A DNA stretch of 64,000 nt from Zygnema cylindricum (lineage: Eukaryota; Streptophyta; Zygnematophyceae; Zygnematales; Zygnemataceae): NCBI GenBank assembly GCA_037447655.1, contig JBBHKE010003460.1, forward strand, positions 62,001 to 126,000, given 5' to 3'. The number at the start of each line of letters is the position of its first letter. Within the stretch, counting starts at the first letter, position 1. Below the pieces are notes generated by a model. The model had not been told where the DNA came from, searched no databases, and saw nothing but the letters and a program-made list of their open reading frames with translations. Positions 1-12,608 of this stretch are shown here, piece by piece. The position numbers and the translations under genes are program-made.

Positions 1-155
1 CGGTCAGCGCCATACCAGATGGACTCTGAGGCCTTCACAGCCGTCTTGCGCATCACGACACGAGCTTCCCCATGGCCGACTTGTCGGGCGAGCTCATTAG
101 TCTGTCCTGCGAAAGTGGAGGGTGCAAGAGCAGGAGACGCAACGAGAGCGGACAT
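1..155 (-). CDS. LHCB: LHCII chlorophyll a/b-binding protein, copy 1 (5' part of exon 1; runs off the left edge)
   Basis: The reverse complement opens at an ATG (153-155) and encodes the start of an LHCII apoprotein: a transit-peptide region rich in Ala/Ser, then [10 protein letters not shown] and WYGAD, the beginning of the trimerization motif. It starts [10 protein letters not shown] where its sister copies start [10 protein letters not shown] or [10 protein letters not shown], and has a Gln-Thr-Asn-Glu variant in the transit peptide. The remaining exon 1 and exon 2 lie outside the window. It forms a head-to-head pair with copy 2, with 508 bp between the start codons. Family identity is clear from near identity to the complete copies downstream; whether the full gene is intact cannot be seen. 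Confidence 0.93.
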   Translation of the reverse strand, partial: MSALVASPALAPSTFAGQTNELARQVGHGEARVVMRKTAVKASESIWYGAD

Positions 156-663
156 GGTAGGAGAAAGGAGGTAAGTTGACAAACTTATTAAGCAAAGTAT
201 ATTGCCAAGGATTGTCAGTAGAAAGTTTCAGGCAATGGAAGGAACTGATGTAAAAAACTGCTGTATTTTGGTTTTCATATATATGGTGGATGTCATCCGT
301 ACGAATGCTAATCTAAAGCCAAAACGAAATTCGATACACGTGTAAAGAGGAAGATCCGTTTTGGTCCTACAAATCCGAAGCTGCCATTGGATGAGAGATT
401 TGGTCTGCCTCCAACGAAGCCATTTCCCGTGATGAAATTTCAAACCGCAGCAATCGTCCAATCCTGTCGCTCCAACCGGATTTTCGCTTTTTGTCACATT
501 TTCGCAATCCGTGTCTGAAATCACTGAATTGAGTGTTAAGCTTCATCATATATAAATGCTCCGAAACTCTAGCTAGATTAATATCACCCCTTCTTCCACT
601 CTGAACACAGCTTAATTTGTTTCAAAGCTCTCCCATCCTCAACATCTTCGCTTGCCGTTCACT
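156..663. promoter_or_regulatory. Bidirectional promoter of LHCB copies 1 and 2
   Basis: This is the intergenic stretch between two divergent start codons. It carries a G-box CACGTG at 337-342, a TATA-like tatata near 276-284 facing copy 1, and tatataaat near 548-556 facing copy 2. A doubled CCAAT block (tccaatcctgtcgctccaac, near 459-478) recurs in the other two divergent promoters of the cluster. Short open frames here have no homologue among the family proteins and are treated as chance. Function is inferred from position and shared motifs. Confidence 0.7.
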
Positions 664-2229
664 ATGGCCGCTCTCGTCGCCTCTCCCGCCCTTGCACCCT
701 CCACTTTCGCAGGACAGACTTCTGAGCTCGCCCGACAGGTTGGCCATGGCGAAGCCCGAGTTGTGATGCGCAAGACAGCTGTGAAAGCCTCAGAGTCCAT
801 TTGGTATGGCGCTGACCGCCCTCTGTTCCTGGGCCCTCTTTCCGGAGATCCTCCCTCTTACCTCACTGGCGAGTTCCCTGGAGACTATGGCTGGGACACT
901 GCTGGTCTCTCTGCCGACCCTGAGAGCTTTGCCAAGAACCGTGAGCTTGAGGTAAAGTCTCAGAGATGTTTTTTTTTTTTCCTTCTGACGAATTACTATA
1001 TATTCTGTTGTGCGCTTTTGTCGACGATTAACAGCAACTAGAAATGTGTTTACTCTTTTTCTTGCAAAGGTTGTAGTAAACTGTGCTCTTTATAACTTTG
1101 CAGATTTGAGTTTTCTATATCTTGCAATGAACTCGGGATGATAATAAAAGTCTTCTCATGCTGCATGACACGACAAGCTCCTTTCATCAGCTGGAAAGCT
1201 ACCGTCAATGCAGCACAAGAACTTAAATTGCAGTCAATTGTAGCATAAGAATTATTCAGTGTACTAGTGCTCCTCTCTTCTTTAATGGTTCCTCTTTTGT
1301 GAGTTACTGACTTAATAGTATGTAATAGTTTGAAGTATCTGGACGTTGTTGACACTAAAATGTAAGAGCAAGTGTAATTTTTCTCTGTTCAAGTTAACTG
1401 TGGCTTTCATGATTTTTTCCCTTGTGCATGTTTTTTGACTTTCTAAGAGTGCTTGCTTTTCTAAAAAAGCAATGTTTCTTGGGAATCAAGACGCACTTCA
1501 TGCCAATGTAGACTGGCAGATTCGATTTAATTACAGATTTTCCTGGATAGTTCTACATTAGCTTGAGAGTTCATGTTTAAAAAAAAAATGCTGCAGTGCC
1601 TGCTGATTGACTGGAACCTATGATGTTACATCTTTAGCCTGACAGAAAGTTTCATTCAATTTGCATCTCTCTGATGCACATTATTCCATTCTCATGCTTG
1701 TGTTGAGCTAATGTGTCTTATCCAGGTGATTCATGCACGATGGGCCATGCTCGGCGCTTTGGGCTGCCTGACCCCTGAGCTCCTCTCCAACAGCGGAGTG
1801 AAGTTCGGTGAGGCTGTGTGGTTCAAGGCCGGTGCTCAGATCTTCGCTGACGGTGGACTTGACTACTTGGGCAACCCCAGCCTGATCCACGCACAGAGCA
1901 TTCTCGCCATCCTCGGAACACAGGTGGTGCTCATGGGAGCCATTGAGGGATACCGTGTGGCCGGCGGACCCCTGGGAGAGGTAACCGACCCACTGTACCC
2001 TGGAGGAAGCTTTGATCCTTTGGGCTTGGCTGACGACCCCGAGACCTTCGCTGAGCTCAAGGTGAAGGAGCTGAAGAATGGGCGACTTGCCATGTTCTCC
2101 ATGTTCGGATTCTTTGTCCAGGCCATTGTCACCGGAAAGTCTCCCCTCCAGAACTTGTCGGACCACCTTGCTGACCCTGGCACCAACAATGCCTGGGCCT
2201 ATGCCACCGCATTCGTGCCGGGCCAATAA
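664..2229 (+). CDS. LHCB: LHCII type chlorophyll a/b-binding protein, copy 2
   Basis: Two exons, 664-951 and 1726-2229, with a 774-bp GT-AG intron, give 263 aa. The product is an antenna protein of photosystem II, imported into the chloroplast and inserted in the thylakoid as three helices. Visible features: a transit peptide of roughly 35-40 residues; WYGADR (trimerization motif, near residue 50); helix B with [16 protein letters not shown] (the Glu/His/Arg chlorophyll ligands); helix C with [15 protein letters not shown] followed by EGYR; helix A with [15 protein letters not shown] (Glu/Asn/Arg ligands); DHLADP near the C-terminus. The intron splits the helix-B segment just after ELE. The ATG at 664 is chosen because it aligns with all sister copies; four residues upstream in frame lack an ATG. 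The sequence resembles type I/II LHCII; assignment to Lhcb1 or Lhcb2 is not attempted. Confidence 0.96.
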
Positions 2230-4749
2230 GAAGCCTCCTTTTCAGCATTGTAGATATGTTCTACTAGCCTAGGAATTTACAATGTAGGTTAAATGGATAG
2301 GTTTTAGGTTGTTAATATTTATTCTAGTGAGAAAGCTAGGGAACGCAGTTTTTATTGCAGCAACTTTGCAGCAATTTTCATGTCACTGTATGTATTATTC
2401 TAAAGTCTTCAATGCAATGCTTGTCAACCGAAGGTTTACCAAAGAAATTTGTGTGGCGAGTGAGTTTTTTTTGGATGTTTATTTCAGAGATTTTACTGTA
2501 ACTTTTGCATTTTGAATATTCTCTTTGATTTAAAACAGAATTTCACAACAGGGTCACTTCTTGGAGTAGGAGAGTAGTCCTTTTGTTCTTCTTCGATTGC
2601 TGCAGTAGTCATCAACCACAAACACCAGACCTGTTAGCATGATATAATGTGCATTGTACACCTCCTGCAATAGTGTAAACTGAGACAGTCATTGCCTGAG
2701 AAAATTGGCAAATGACGCTCTAAAACTTGTATGAAAAGAATGGAAAATTGATCAGAAAAGACATTCTAAATCTCCATGTGAAAAGATTTTAAACTAAAAT
2801 ATCTATAGTAGAAGCAATCACCGAAAATGGGCACATTATAAATATAAATACATCTGCTATCTGGATGTCAATAAGTTGCATGCACATCATTTCTTGTCAA
2901 AGAGTGATGACTGCTGCTTGGGGAGACAGGAAAACGTCATATTGCCATGAAGTTATTATGAATACAAGCTTCTAGTGTATTCAGAATGAAGGATAGAGAG
3001 CTCTCTCCTTGTAGAATTTATTGTCATGGCGGTGGTATTGGTGAAATATAGAGATAGACAGAATTATCATGATGCATGCACAGAAAGGGTTGCCACTTTG
3101 TAGCCTCCGTAAAATCATAACATTTAATAGTTGAATTTGACAAGCCAAACAGGAAACGAGTCGAAACAATGAAAATAACATTTCTGCTGTCAAGTCACAA
3201 ACTATCATGCACCAGTTACAACTGCAGTGGTATGTGGTTCAAAACGTGCTGCAACTCTTGCACGAAACGTATTAAAAAGGCAGAAAACCATGACTGCCAT
3301 TATGGACAACAAAACAATACAAAACAAACCAATAATGTCAAGAAAAATTGGCTCTGCCGACCTACCTCGCCAACAATTTTGTTATGCACCATAAATCTCA
3401 TACGAGCTGTCGCTTGCAACAGCTATGATACTTAAAACAGGACCATGTTGCTTGAGAATGTCAACACATCAGCTACCTAGAAACCGAAATCCCATTCCTC
3501 AATATTCGATCGCATTCATATAAAGTGACAGATTTCGCCACTGTAAGTACATTTCAGAAAGAGACATCACAGTTGCTTTCTCCAACCTTCATGAAAATAA
3601 ATGATAGCAAGCTGAATATTTCATTTTAGCTCAAAACTTCTTATCCTAGGGAAGTGCTCCATAATTAAATTGCCTAAAGGATGCTTTCTATTGGACTGGG
3701 CACAAATTTGGTGGCACTGTTGATTCCAGGGTCAGCATGGTCACCGGATTTACCCTTTTGAAACGTAATATTAAAAAACGAAGACATTGATTGACAGAGC
3801 AGCTATGTCTCAACCCATTGCCAAATACTGGACACTGTTCTAAACTAAGGTCCCTTGAGGATCCCATAATTGTGGATATCAAACTACTACGGTAGAATTA
3901 TCAAGGTAGGTTTGGAGAAAAGGGAGCAAAGAGACAAGATAAATGGAAAGATGGATGAAGAAGACTCTTTGCCAAATTCTGCAGTGACATCATCAATTTA
4001 TTTTAACATAGTAAGCTCTTCTATAAATGCGGAACGGTAAACCATCATGGAAACTGAAAAAGGAACGAAAAGGCAGAACAATAACGAAAATTATCACAAG
4101 GGGTTTTTTTGTCACAAATAAAAAAATTAATCATCACAAAATTGGTAAGACCATAAATTGATGTTGGAAAAAAATTAATCACAATGTCATATATCTACTT
4201 AGCAGTCTCATGCTGTACATTTTTTAAATATATCCGGCCCAAATTGGACATGACATAAACCGTCGGGCCATCAGTAGTAACTTTTATTTCAAAGATCAAT
4301 TGTTACCTACACAAGAAAACCGATGACTAAAAACATCATCATGTACGGTGCAGGAGAAAGTAAGGAAAGACATGCACATCATAAATAGAGGCATACCTGA
4401 TATGACATCACAGAATAACATTTACTAGTCATAATCTAAAGAACAATCAGTAAAAAACATTGAGCTCATGAGATGTGAAGATCAATATAATGGAATCGAA
4501 AAGGTTTCTCCAAAACGACAAGATGGAAAATTCTTTAGTAAACCTGCCTGCATTGCACTGAGGAATCGATTATTAAAATAATTTACAGCCAGATAGTGAC
4601 ATGAAGAATGCTGCAAAGTTGCTGCAACAAAAACTGCGTTCTCTAGCTTTCAGACAAGAATAAATAATAACCTAAAATCTAACAATTTAACCTATATTGT
4701 AGATTCCTAGGCTAGTAGAACCTATCTACAATGCCTAAAAGGAGGCTTC
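2230..4749. other. Convergent intergenic region with mirrored 3'UTRs
   Basis: About 2.5 kb lies between the stops of copies 2 and 3. The first 160 bases after copy 2 (tagcctaggaattta..., gcagcaactttgcagcaatt) match, in inverted orientation, the stretch 4560-4749 after copy 3, so the 3'UTRs were duplicated with the genes. The middle (about 2500-4500) is AT-rich, with no gene-like reading frame, RNA gene or repeat that I can support. Confidence 0.6.
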
Positions 4750-5964
4750 CTATTGGCCCGGCACGAATGCGGTGGCATAGGCCCAGGCATTGTTGGTGAC
4801 AGGGTCAGCAAGGTGGTCCGACAAGTTCTGGAGGGGAGACTTTCCGGTGACAATGGCTTGGACGAAGAATCCGAACATGGAGAACATGGCAAGTCGCCCA
4901 TTCTTCAGCTCCTTCACCTTAAGCTCAGCGAAAGTCTCGGGGTCGTCAGCCAAGCCCAGAGGATCGAAGCTTCCTCCAGGGTACAGTGGGTCGGTGACCT
5001 CTCCCAGGGGTCCGCCGGCCACACGGTATCCCTCAATGGCTCCCATGAGCACCACCTGTGTTCCGAGGATGGCGAGAATGCTCTGTGCGTGGATCAGGCT
5101 GGGGTTGCCCAAGTAGTCAAGTCCACCGTCAGCGAAGATCTGAGCACCGGCCTTGAACCACACAGCCTCACCGAACTTCACTCCGCTGTTGGAGAGGAGC
5201 TCAGGGGTCAGGCAGCCCAAAGCACCGAGCATGGCCCATCGGGCGTGGATCACCTGGAACACAAACATAGTTGCGACAACATAGCGTGAGAACTGATTAA
5301 TAAGTATCAAGAGAGATTCAGATAAAATTAGAAAATTCAGAGCCAGTTAAAAAAAATGGCGTTTGCATCATTGAATACTTCAGCAACCAGCTTCTTACAT
5401 GAATATCTCGGAAGCATTTGTCCAAGTTAAGAGAAAAATGATTAAGTATATGCACTTAGGCATTACAGACACATTTGCAGCAGATTAAACCAAATAAAAA
5501 GCTACTGCGTCAAACTACACACTCTATCAGGCTATCTGAGACTGGACTTGAAATAAGAGACAAAACACATGAAGCGCAGTGCAGCAAAATTTTTCTCAAA
5601 GAAACCAAAAAATAAAAAAACACGCTCAGGAGCTCATTCAATTGTAGTTAGTCTTTGCAGGCCACTGAGTAGTCACCTCAAGCTCACGGTTCTTAGCAAA
5701 GCTCTCGGGGTCAGCAGAGAGACCAGCAGTGTCCCAGCCATAGTCTCCAGGGAACTCGCCAGTGAGGTAGGAGGGAGGATCTCCGGAAAGAGGGCCCAGG
5801 AACAGAGGGCGGTCAGCGCCATACCAGATGGACTCTGAGGCCTTCACAGCCGTCTTGCGCATCACGACACGGGCTTCACCATGGCCGACTTGTCGAGCGA
5901 GCTCGGATGTCTTTCCGGCAAAAGTGGAGGCTGCAAGGGCGGGAGAGGCGACGAGAGCGGCCAT
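4750..5964 (-). CDS. LHCB: LHCII type chlorophyll a/b-binding protein, copy 3
   Basis: On the minus strand, exon 1 is 5677-5964 (288 nt) and exon 2 is 4750-5253 (504 nt, stop TAG), with a 423-bp intron, the shortest in the family here. The 263-aa product has the full LHCII set: WYGADR, ELE|VIHARW across the splice junction, the helix C Gln and Glu, and the KNGR motif of helix A. Small differences from copy 2 are an Ala for Pro and Lys for Gln in the transit peptide and DPVTNN near the C-terminus. It is head-to-head with copy 4, 528 bp apart. The intron's 5' end resembles those of copies 5 and 6 (gtgact.ttcag.ggc), not that of copy 2. Intact and presumably functional. Confidence 0.96.
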
Positions 5965-6492
5965 TGTAAGAGATATAGGTAAGATATAAGAACTTGTGAA
6001 AGGAACGAAGATCACTTGGAATGGTCAAAGACAAGTGTTGGGCAGCAGGATGTTGAAAGGTTGTAGAGACGGGAAAACTTTTCTGGATATATAGTGGATG
6101 TTTCATCCGTACCAATGGTAATCAGAAACTAAAACGAGATTCGACGCACGTGTAAGAGGAAGGAGCCGTTCGGCCTTACAAATCCAAACTCTGAGATCCT
6201 ATTGGATGCGAGATTCGGGCTGCCTCCACGAAGCCACTTCTCGTGAAGAAACGTCAACGCGCCACGAGCCTCCAATCCTGTCGCTCCAATCCAGATTTCT
6301 ACTTTTTGGCCTTTTGGCAATCCGTTTCTCCCATCCCAAGTTGGCAGACTCCTCAGCTAGTCCCACCAGGAGCTATCGTATTTAGAGGAACACTGGAACC
6401 TACATCTTGCCAAGCAGTAAATTCCAGACATTATTTTCCAGTCAGCCTAACTCCATCTCCTCATCGTCCATTCTTAGTCCTTTCTGCTCACT
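5965..6492. promoter_or_regulatory. Bidirectional promoter of LHCB copies 3 and 4
   Basis: A G-box CACGTG lies at 6147-6152 in the same context (tcga..cacgtgtaaagagg-like) as in the copy 1/2 promoter. A TATA-like tatata near 6087-6094 faces copy 3. The doubled CCAAT block and a following tttttggccttttggcaatc stretch (around 6270-6350) are shared with the copy 5/6 promoter. No other gene is seen. Confidence 0.68.
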
Positions 6493-8143
6493 ATGGCCTC
6501 TCTCGTCGCCTCTCCCGCCCTTGCACCCTCCACTTTCGCCGGACAGACTTCTGAGCTTGCCCGACAAGTCGGCCATGGTGAAGCCCGTGTCGTGATGCGC
6601 AAGACGGCTGTGAAGGCCTCAGAGTCCATCTGGTATGGCGCTGACCGCCCTCTGTTCCTGGGCCCTCTTTCCGGAGATCCTCCCTCTTACCTCACTGGCG
6701 AGTTCCCTGGAGACTATGGCTGGGACACTGCTGGACTCTCTGCCGATCCTGAGAGCTTTGCCAAGAACCGCGAGCTTGAAGTGAGTGACACGTGGAATTT
6801 TCTGAGCGTTAATTTTTTATATTTTTTACGGAATTAACAAGGTGGCTTGAGGTCAGAATATTTGTTCTGGCCTTCTGTGTTTCTCAAGCAATTTATGGAA
6901 ATTATCGGATCAAGCATGACAGTGTTTAGTTCACAGTAGTAGCTCACCCGAATTACTTCCTGTCAATTGCCTGTTTCCTATTATGTGTATTTTAACTCTC
7001 ACGGCAACAGGAATTTTTTGCCCAGCCTCTAACTGAAACTCTACATGTATAGTAACAAGTATTTGTATCTGCTCTCGAGTTTTAGCTGCTTTTAAATGTG
7101 ATGGAATTTGTCTGTGGCGTCTTCCTAGGGATAGCTTGTCAAAGAATCTGTGCATTGATTTGTTTCTGCTAGCTATTTACCAATATGTCATGGTTTATAG
7201 TTCCTACATTGTTGCTGGCTTTGTGGCGAACTTATAAATGTCCGCGCGAACTTCTAACCTGAAAATTAGGAGAAGCAAGATTTAGGTGCATCGTGCATTA
7301 ACAATGAACCAAACCTCTTCTGAAGTGTATTTTGTCATTTGAATCTTTCATAAAAGCACTTAACCCATTGAAGCTTGTCTGACACCCTGTTCAGCCGATG
7401 AGAATGTTTAAATTTTGTGTCTTAATTACTCGTCCAAACCAATTTATTACTGAAGTTTGTTAATTTTCTGTTACCAAACTGTTTTATCTATATATAACTC
7501 ATCTGCAACGCAGCTCTGAAATGTATTAACTTGTTTAGTTTCTATATCACAAGGCTTTTTCTGGTCTTAGAGACGACGGATGATTTCCAATCATGTGATT
7601 GCGAGTGTGTTTACAAAATGTTTTGATTTGGCTCTTCAGGTGATCCACGCCAGATGGGCCATGCTGGGTGCTTTGGGCTGCCTGACCCCTGAGCTCCTCT
7701 CCAACAGCGGAGTGAAGTTCGGTGAGGCTGTGTGGTTCAAGGCCGGTGCTCAGATCTTTGCTGACGGTGGACTTGACTACTTGGGCAACCCCAGTCTGAT
7801 CCACGCACAGAGCATTCTTGCCATCCTCGGAACACAGGTGGTGCTCATGGGAGCCATTGAGGGATACCGTGTGGCCGGCGGACCCCTGGGAGAGGTCACC
7901 GACCCACTGTACCCTGGAGGAAGCTTCGATCCTTTGGGCTTGGCTGACGACCCCGAGACTTTCGCTGAGCTCAAGGTGAAGGAGCTGAAGAATGGGCGAC
8001 TTGCCATGTTCTCCATGTTCGGATTCTTCGTCCAGGCCATCGTCACTGGAAAGTCTCCCCTCCAGAACTTGTCGGACCACCTTGCTGACCCTGCCACCAA
8101 CAATGCCTGGGCCTATGCCACCGCATTCGTGCCGGGCCAATAG
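6493..8143 (+). CDS. LHCB: LHCII type chlorophyll a/b-binding protein, copy 4
   Basis: Exon 1 is 6493-6780 and exon 2 is 7640-8143, with an 859-bp GT-AG intron, giving 263 aa. It starts [10 protein letters not shown] and otherwise matches copy 2 almost residue for residue, including [40 protein letters not shown] and the terminal FVPGQ. The C-terminal variant is DPATNN, shared with copy 5 and unlike DPGTNN (copy 2) and DPVTNN (copy 3). Its 3'UTR differs from those of copies 2, 3 and 5, although the coding exons are near-identical, fitting local gene conversion of exons. Codes for the PSII antenna apoprotein in the thylakoid. Confidence 0.96.
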
Positions 8144-10689
8144 GAGGCTTCTTTTAGGCGTCTTTGTAGATATTTATTTCATGTGGTACATCAGAATAGT
8201 AAACATGTAAATATAGCTTGGTGGTTACCACTGTCATGGTTAGAAATTCCTACCAAAATTTCCCATCACAGTTAGGATAGTAGAAGCTAAAGTTGAGTTG
8301 AATCAGAGGTCCGGCTGGATCATGTTCACGTGTAAATTAAGAAAAAGGAAAGTTTATTTCTCTTTTCATTTACTGTTGGATAATTTGTATTGAATTTTGA
8401 TCATCATGGAATTTTGCTTTGGCAATTCTTGTTGGCCAGGTTTTCCCACACTGATATTTTATGACCTGTTACTCCTTGGGCTGTTATGAAGCCTTGTCAG
8501 AAATCAGGTATTTGCTGTTGTGTAGACTGAAACACTGACGGAAACAGTTTTGCAGAGTGAAAAATGAAATTCAAAAATAAGAGGAATGGTTATCTTGAAT
8601 ATACATTCAAATTTAGCCCAAGGTAAAGGTAATCAAGGCATTGTTATATGTCATTGACCGTTTTTACAAAAGCATACCAACCTGCAAAACATCCCGTTAT
8701 CCAGTTAATGCTACAACGCCTATTGTTATTACAGTTAAACATTTTTGGGCAGTCAAAAGTATTTAGCTCTGTGGACTGTTGGGTCTTTTTTATGATTCAA
8801 ACGATCAAAAGGTAATTTTTATGATTCAAACGATCAAAAGGTAACTGTCTTACCTTTTGATCGAGACGTCATGATTGAAAATCGGATGAAAAAAGTGACT
8901 GCCCGGAAAAAAGCTTTCGACTGCCCGAAATATGTTTAACTCTAATAATGATGGCAGTGTAGTTTGCAAGAGCTACCAGCGCTGAAGTTAGCCCTCTGTA
9001 TAATGATTCCGAAAAGCTAACTACAGTTCAACCCAGAACTTTTGACTTATTTTTGAGAAATTCATACTTTTGAGTTCCTCTGGGTTTATGAGTTATGCAA
9101 CGGATTTGAAACTGGATATTTATAAATCTAAATACTATTGATATTTGAAGTACCATTTGGTGTTTACAGATTCTCAGCATCTATTATCTTATGTTAATTG
9201 CATTTTTTTTTCACTTCTCGAAAAAAACTGTCTGGAGTAACACCCTTGATAAGGAACTTTCTGACAAATGTCGATGTCTGTGACAATATAGAATCCAAAG
9301 TTGTTAATGACTAAAAAGGAAAAAAAAAAAAAATGAGAATGCCAATTATTACAATGATTGGCCAGGCTGATAATTTTGTAAACAGACATTTTTTTCAAAG
9401 AGCTTTTTCTTATTTCATTATTACTATGCTGTTCTATTTTGGAAGTTTTTTGAAAACAATGACTAGTTTTGCAAATACCTAGTCATGGTGTCGTCCTTGC
9501 CATCCTTTTCAGTCCTTTTGATTGCCAGAATTTGCAGCCAGGATTTTTTCCATCGATAGCTTATCATGTTCATAGGTCTCATTTTTATATTTAGAGCATT
9601 GCTTGGCATTGCTTCTCCTCTGTAACATTTCAGAAAAACAAAAAGAGTCTAAAAGTTTATCAACAGCGGAACAACCGTTGAATGGCGACATCTGAGAGTT
9701 TCCTCGCGCGCTCAAGGTATTGGAAGCACTGTACTGCTTTTTCCTCCAAAAAAGTCCACAGAAAAAAACAGGCAAAACTGTAAAAAGACTGAAACGAACA
9801 ACCCGTGTGATTAAAACAATCGTGGGATATTATCTTGAACCATGACACTCCAAACAAAATAGTATTTGGTGAAACATTTAATGTTTTTCCCCTTTGCAAA
9901 AAGTTGAAGTCTGAATGCAAACATTGAATAATAAATGTTGGAGACAATTTGAATGCACAATAACATACTTCTGCGTTCCAAAAGCTGTTAATCCAAACTA
10001 AGGTCTTCGGAGAATCTCTGCGACTTTTTCCTGCAATATCAGATTACAAAGTATAGAAGATGAAAGGCAACAGGAATAAAAAGGGTTCTCATCTGAATTG
10101 ATGATATATTCCAGTAACAGGATTGACCAATTTCTAAACAGAAAAAAAAAACATATATGAATACGTCTAGCCGAAAATGGAAACGGCAGTTACGGGAGCG
10201 TTTACAACAAAAAATCATAATTTCAAAGGTAAATTGTTTCTCACCGCAAAAACATCAATGATAAAGACAAACTATGTAAGGTGCAGGTGAAAATAGGAAA
10301 AGGCATGGTTCTCTCACCATACAGAGTAACACTGCCAGTAACACTATTGAAGAACATCCAATAGGAACAACAAGCACATGAACTGAGCAGATGAATATAA
10401 TCGAATCAGCGTATCTCCATCAGAAAATGAGGCTAAATCGCATCCAGTAAACAACATATCCTTATTTTTGATTGGTAGTAACACCTGCCCCTGACGAGCA
10501 TTGCATTAAAGAATATCCACGAATACATCCTTTGTACAGCTACAGTGACACTAAAATTTCTGCAACAAAAACTGTGGTTCCTAGCTTTCTCACTAGAATA
10601 AATATTAACAACCTAACAACTATCCATTTAACCTACACTGTCCTATCCTAGGATAGCACAACCTATCTATATTGTCTGACGAAGGCTTC
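8144..10689. other. Convergent intergenic region between copies 4 and 5
   Basis: About 2.5 kb of AT-rich sequence. The 130 bases next to copy 5 (10560-10689) match, inverted, the 3' flank of copy 2 (agaaagctagg, cagtttttgttgcag). A tandem repeat with a hairpin sits at 8787-8863. No convincing gene is visible; short frames near 9509-9947 lack recognisable features. Confidence 0.5.
8787..8863. repeat. 29-bp tandem duplication followed by a perfect hairpin
   Basis: Two identical 29-base units (tttttatgattcaaacgatc followed by aaaaggtaa) occupy 8787-8815 and 8816-8844. The end of the second unit, cgatcaaaaggtaa (8831-8844), is followed after the 5-base loop ctgtc by its exact inverse, ttaccttttgatcg (8850-8863). 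The stem is 14 bp without mismatch. It lies in gene-free DNA and may be a remnant of a small mobile element or a slippage product. Confidence 0.8.
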
Positions 10690-12608
10690 CTATTGGCCCG
10701 GCACGAATGCGGTGGCATAGGCCCAGGCATTGTTGGTGGCAGGGTCAGCAAGGTGGTCCGACAAGTTCTGGAGGGGAGACTTTCCGGTGACGATGGCCTG
10801 GACGAAGAATCCGAACATGGAGAACATGGCAAGTCGCCCGTTCTTCAGCTCCTTCACCTTGAGCTCAGCGAAGGTCTCGGGGTCGTCAGCCAAGCCCAAA
10901 GGATCGAAGCTTCCTCCAGGGTAGAGTGGGTCGGTGACCTCTCCCAGGGGTCCGCCGGCCACACGGTATCCCTCAATGGCTCCCATGAGCACCACTTGTG
11001 TTCCGAGGATGGTGAGAATGCTCTGTGCGTGGATCAGGCTGGGGTTGCCCAAGTAGTCAAGTCCACCGTCAGCGAAGATCTGGGCACCGGCCTTGAACCA
11101 CACAGGCTCACCGAACTTCACTCCGCTGTTGGAGAGGAGCTCAGGGGTCAGGCAGCCCAAAGCACCGAGCATGGCCCATCGGGCGTGGATCACCTGAAGA
11201 GCCAAATCAAAACATATTGTCAACACACTTGCAATTACATGTTTGGAAACTACTAAAATAACCCGTGAGATTTGAAAAGGAGGAACCTAGGAGGAACCAC
11301 CAAAAAATGTAAAAACTTTACAGCCAATAAAAAGTAGTGGTATTTACATTTAGAAAAGAATACTGCGTGAACGTTGTAAATTGACTACCTGGTTGCTGTT
11401 ACAAGAGGTAAAGAGCGTCACTCTAGATTAGGCTATAAGATCATCGAAGGACAGCGAAAAGATCTCCACAATTTCTCAATGGAGAGTGATGAATAAGACG
11501 CAGACAATTTGACAAATATCTTAGGCCACCAACTCTAAAACAGGCAATGTCAAAGTACATCGCAACAATTTGACAAGATACTATGCAAACGGACATAGTC
11601 AATGGCAGTAAGCATCACAAAGATAAAAATAAAAGAACAATAGATTGACAGCAAACAGATATCGATTAGTCAATTCCAACCTTGCATAGCTAATCTGCAG
11701 TCACCTAGAAATGCTAAGAAAAGTGGATGGCACGAAGCCAGTAGAGATACTTATAGATGCTTGCACATAAAACAATCGTTCATTGCTAGCTGAGAGTGGA
11801 ACAAGATACAAAGAGAGTCGCGTGTCATCATTTAACAGTGTCTGTCAACTGTCGAACTGTGTAGGTCTTGATAAAGACTTCAACATTCGTGGACCAAGGA
11901 CTACGCACATATCGCAAGCAACAGAAGACATTGATCAACCAGAATATAATGTACTGTTAAGAGTAAGACCGCTAGCAGGTTCGCACGCCATCAAATTACA
12001 GCCGCGTAATTTTTTGACAGCAAGTTATTGCTCTGAGCTGTATGTTAGCTGAAAATTTCGGTTGCATTTGGCCGTGATTAGGCAAAAACAGTTTAGAGTT
12101 TATATCCCTATGCATTATAAGACGCAGGAGTAGCGATGATAAACTAGTGCATCAAACGACTGACCCTGCCAGGCTACCAGAGCCTGGACTTGGAAAACAG
12201 ACAAAATGCACTAAGCGCGGAGCAGAAAAACAAGTTTCTCACAACTGACAAAAAATACGAAAAAAGGCATTCAGTAGCCCATTCAAGTCTACTTGTTTTT
12301 TGAAGGCCGCTGAATAGTCACCTCAAGCTCACGGTTCTTGGCAAAGCTCTCAGGATCAGCAGAGAGACCAGCAGTGTCCCAGCCATAGTCTCCAGGGAAC
12401 TCGCCAGTGAGGTACGAGGGAGGATCTCCGGAAAGAGGGCCCAGGAACAGAGGGCGGTCAGCGCCATACCAGATGGACTCTGAGGCCTTGCAGCCGTCTT
12501 GCGCATCACCACACGGGCTTCGCCATGGCCGACCTGTCGGGCGAGCTCAGAAGTCTGTCCGGCGAAAGTGGAGGGTGCAAGGGCGGGAGAGGCGACGAGA
12601 GCGGCCAT
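10690..12608 (-). pseudogene. LHCB: LHCB copy 5, frameshifted in exon 1
   Basis: Exon 1 (12322-12608) is 287 nt instead of 288. Exon 2 (10690-11193, 504 nt, TAG) is fully open, and the 1128-bp intron has good splice sites. The lost base lies near 12489, just after MRKTA: where the sisters read ggctgtgaaggcc this copy reads ggctgcaaggcc. Everything after about residue 42 in exon 1 is thrown out of frame, removing WYGADR and the first helix. The nucleotide sequence on both sides of the lesion stays near-identical to the intact copies, so the break is recent, or is a base-calling error. Exon 2 also has two unusual changes, FGEPVWF (Glu-Pro for Glu-Ala) and ILTILG for ILAILG, consistent with relaxed constraint. 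It is head-to-head with copy 6. Confidence 0.82.

Noticed and set aside
1708-2226. 172-aa frame antisense to LHCB exon 2, recurring in every copy
   Set aside because: It is open only because the coding strand is GC-biased at third positions; it changes with synonymous sites and has no features of its own.
11783-12052. 89-aa frame on the plus strand in the LHCB copy 5 intron
   Set aside because: No recognisable domain and no counterpart in the other introns; treated as chance.
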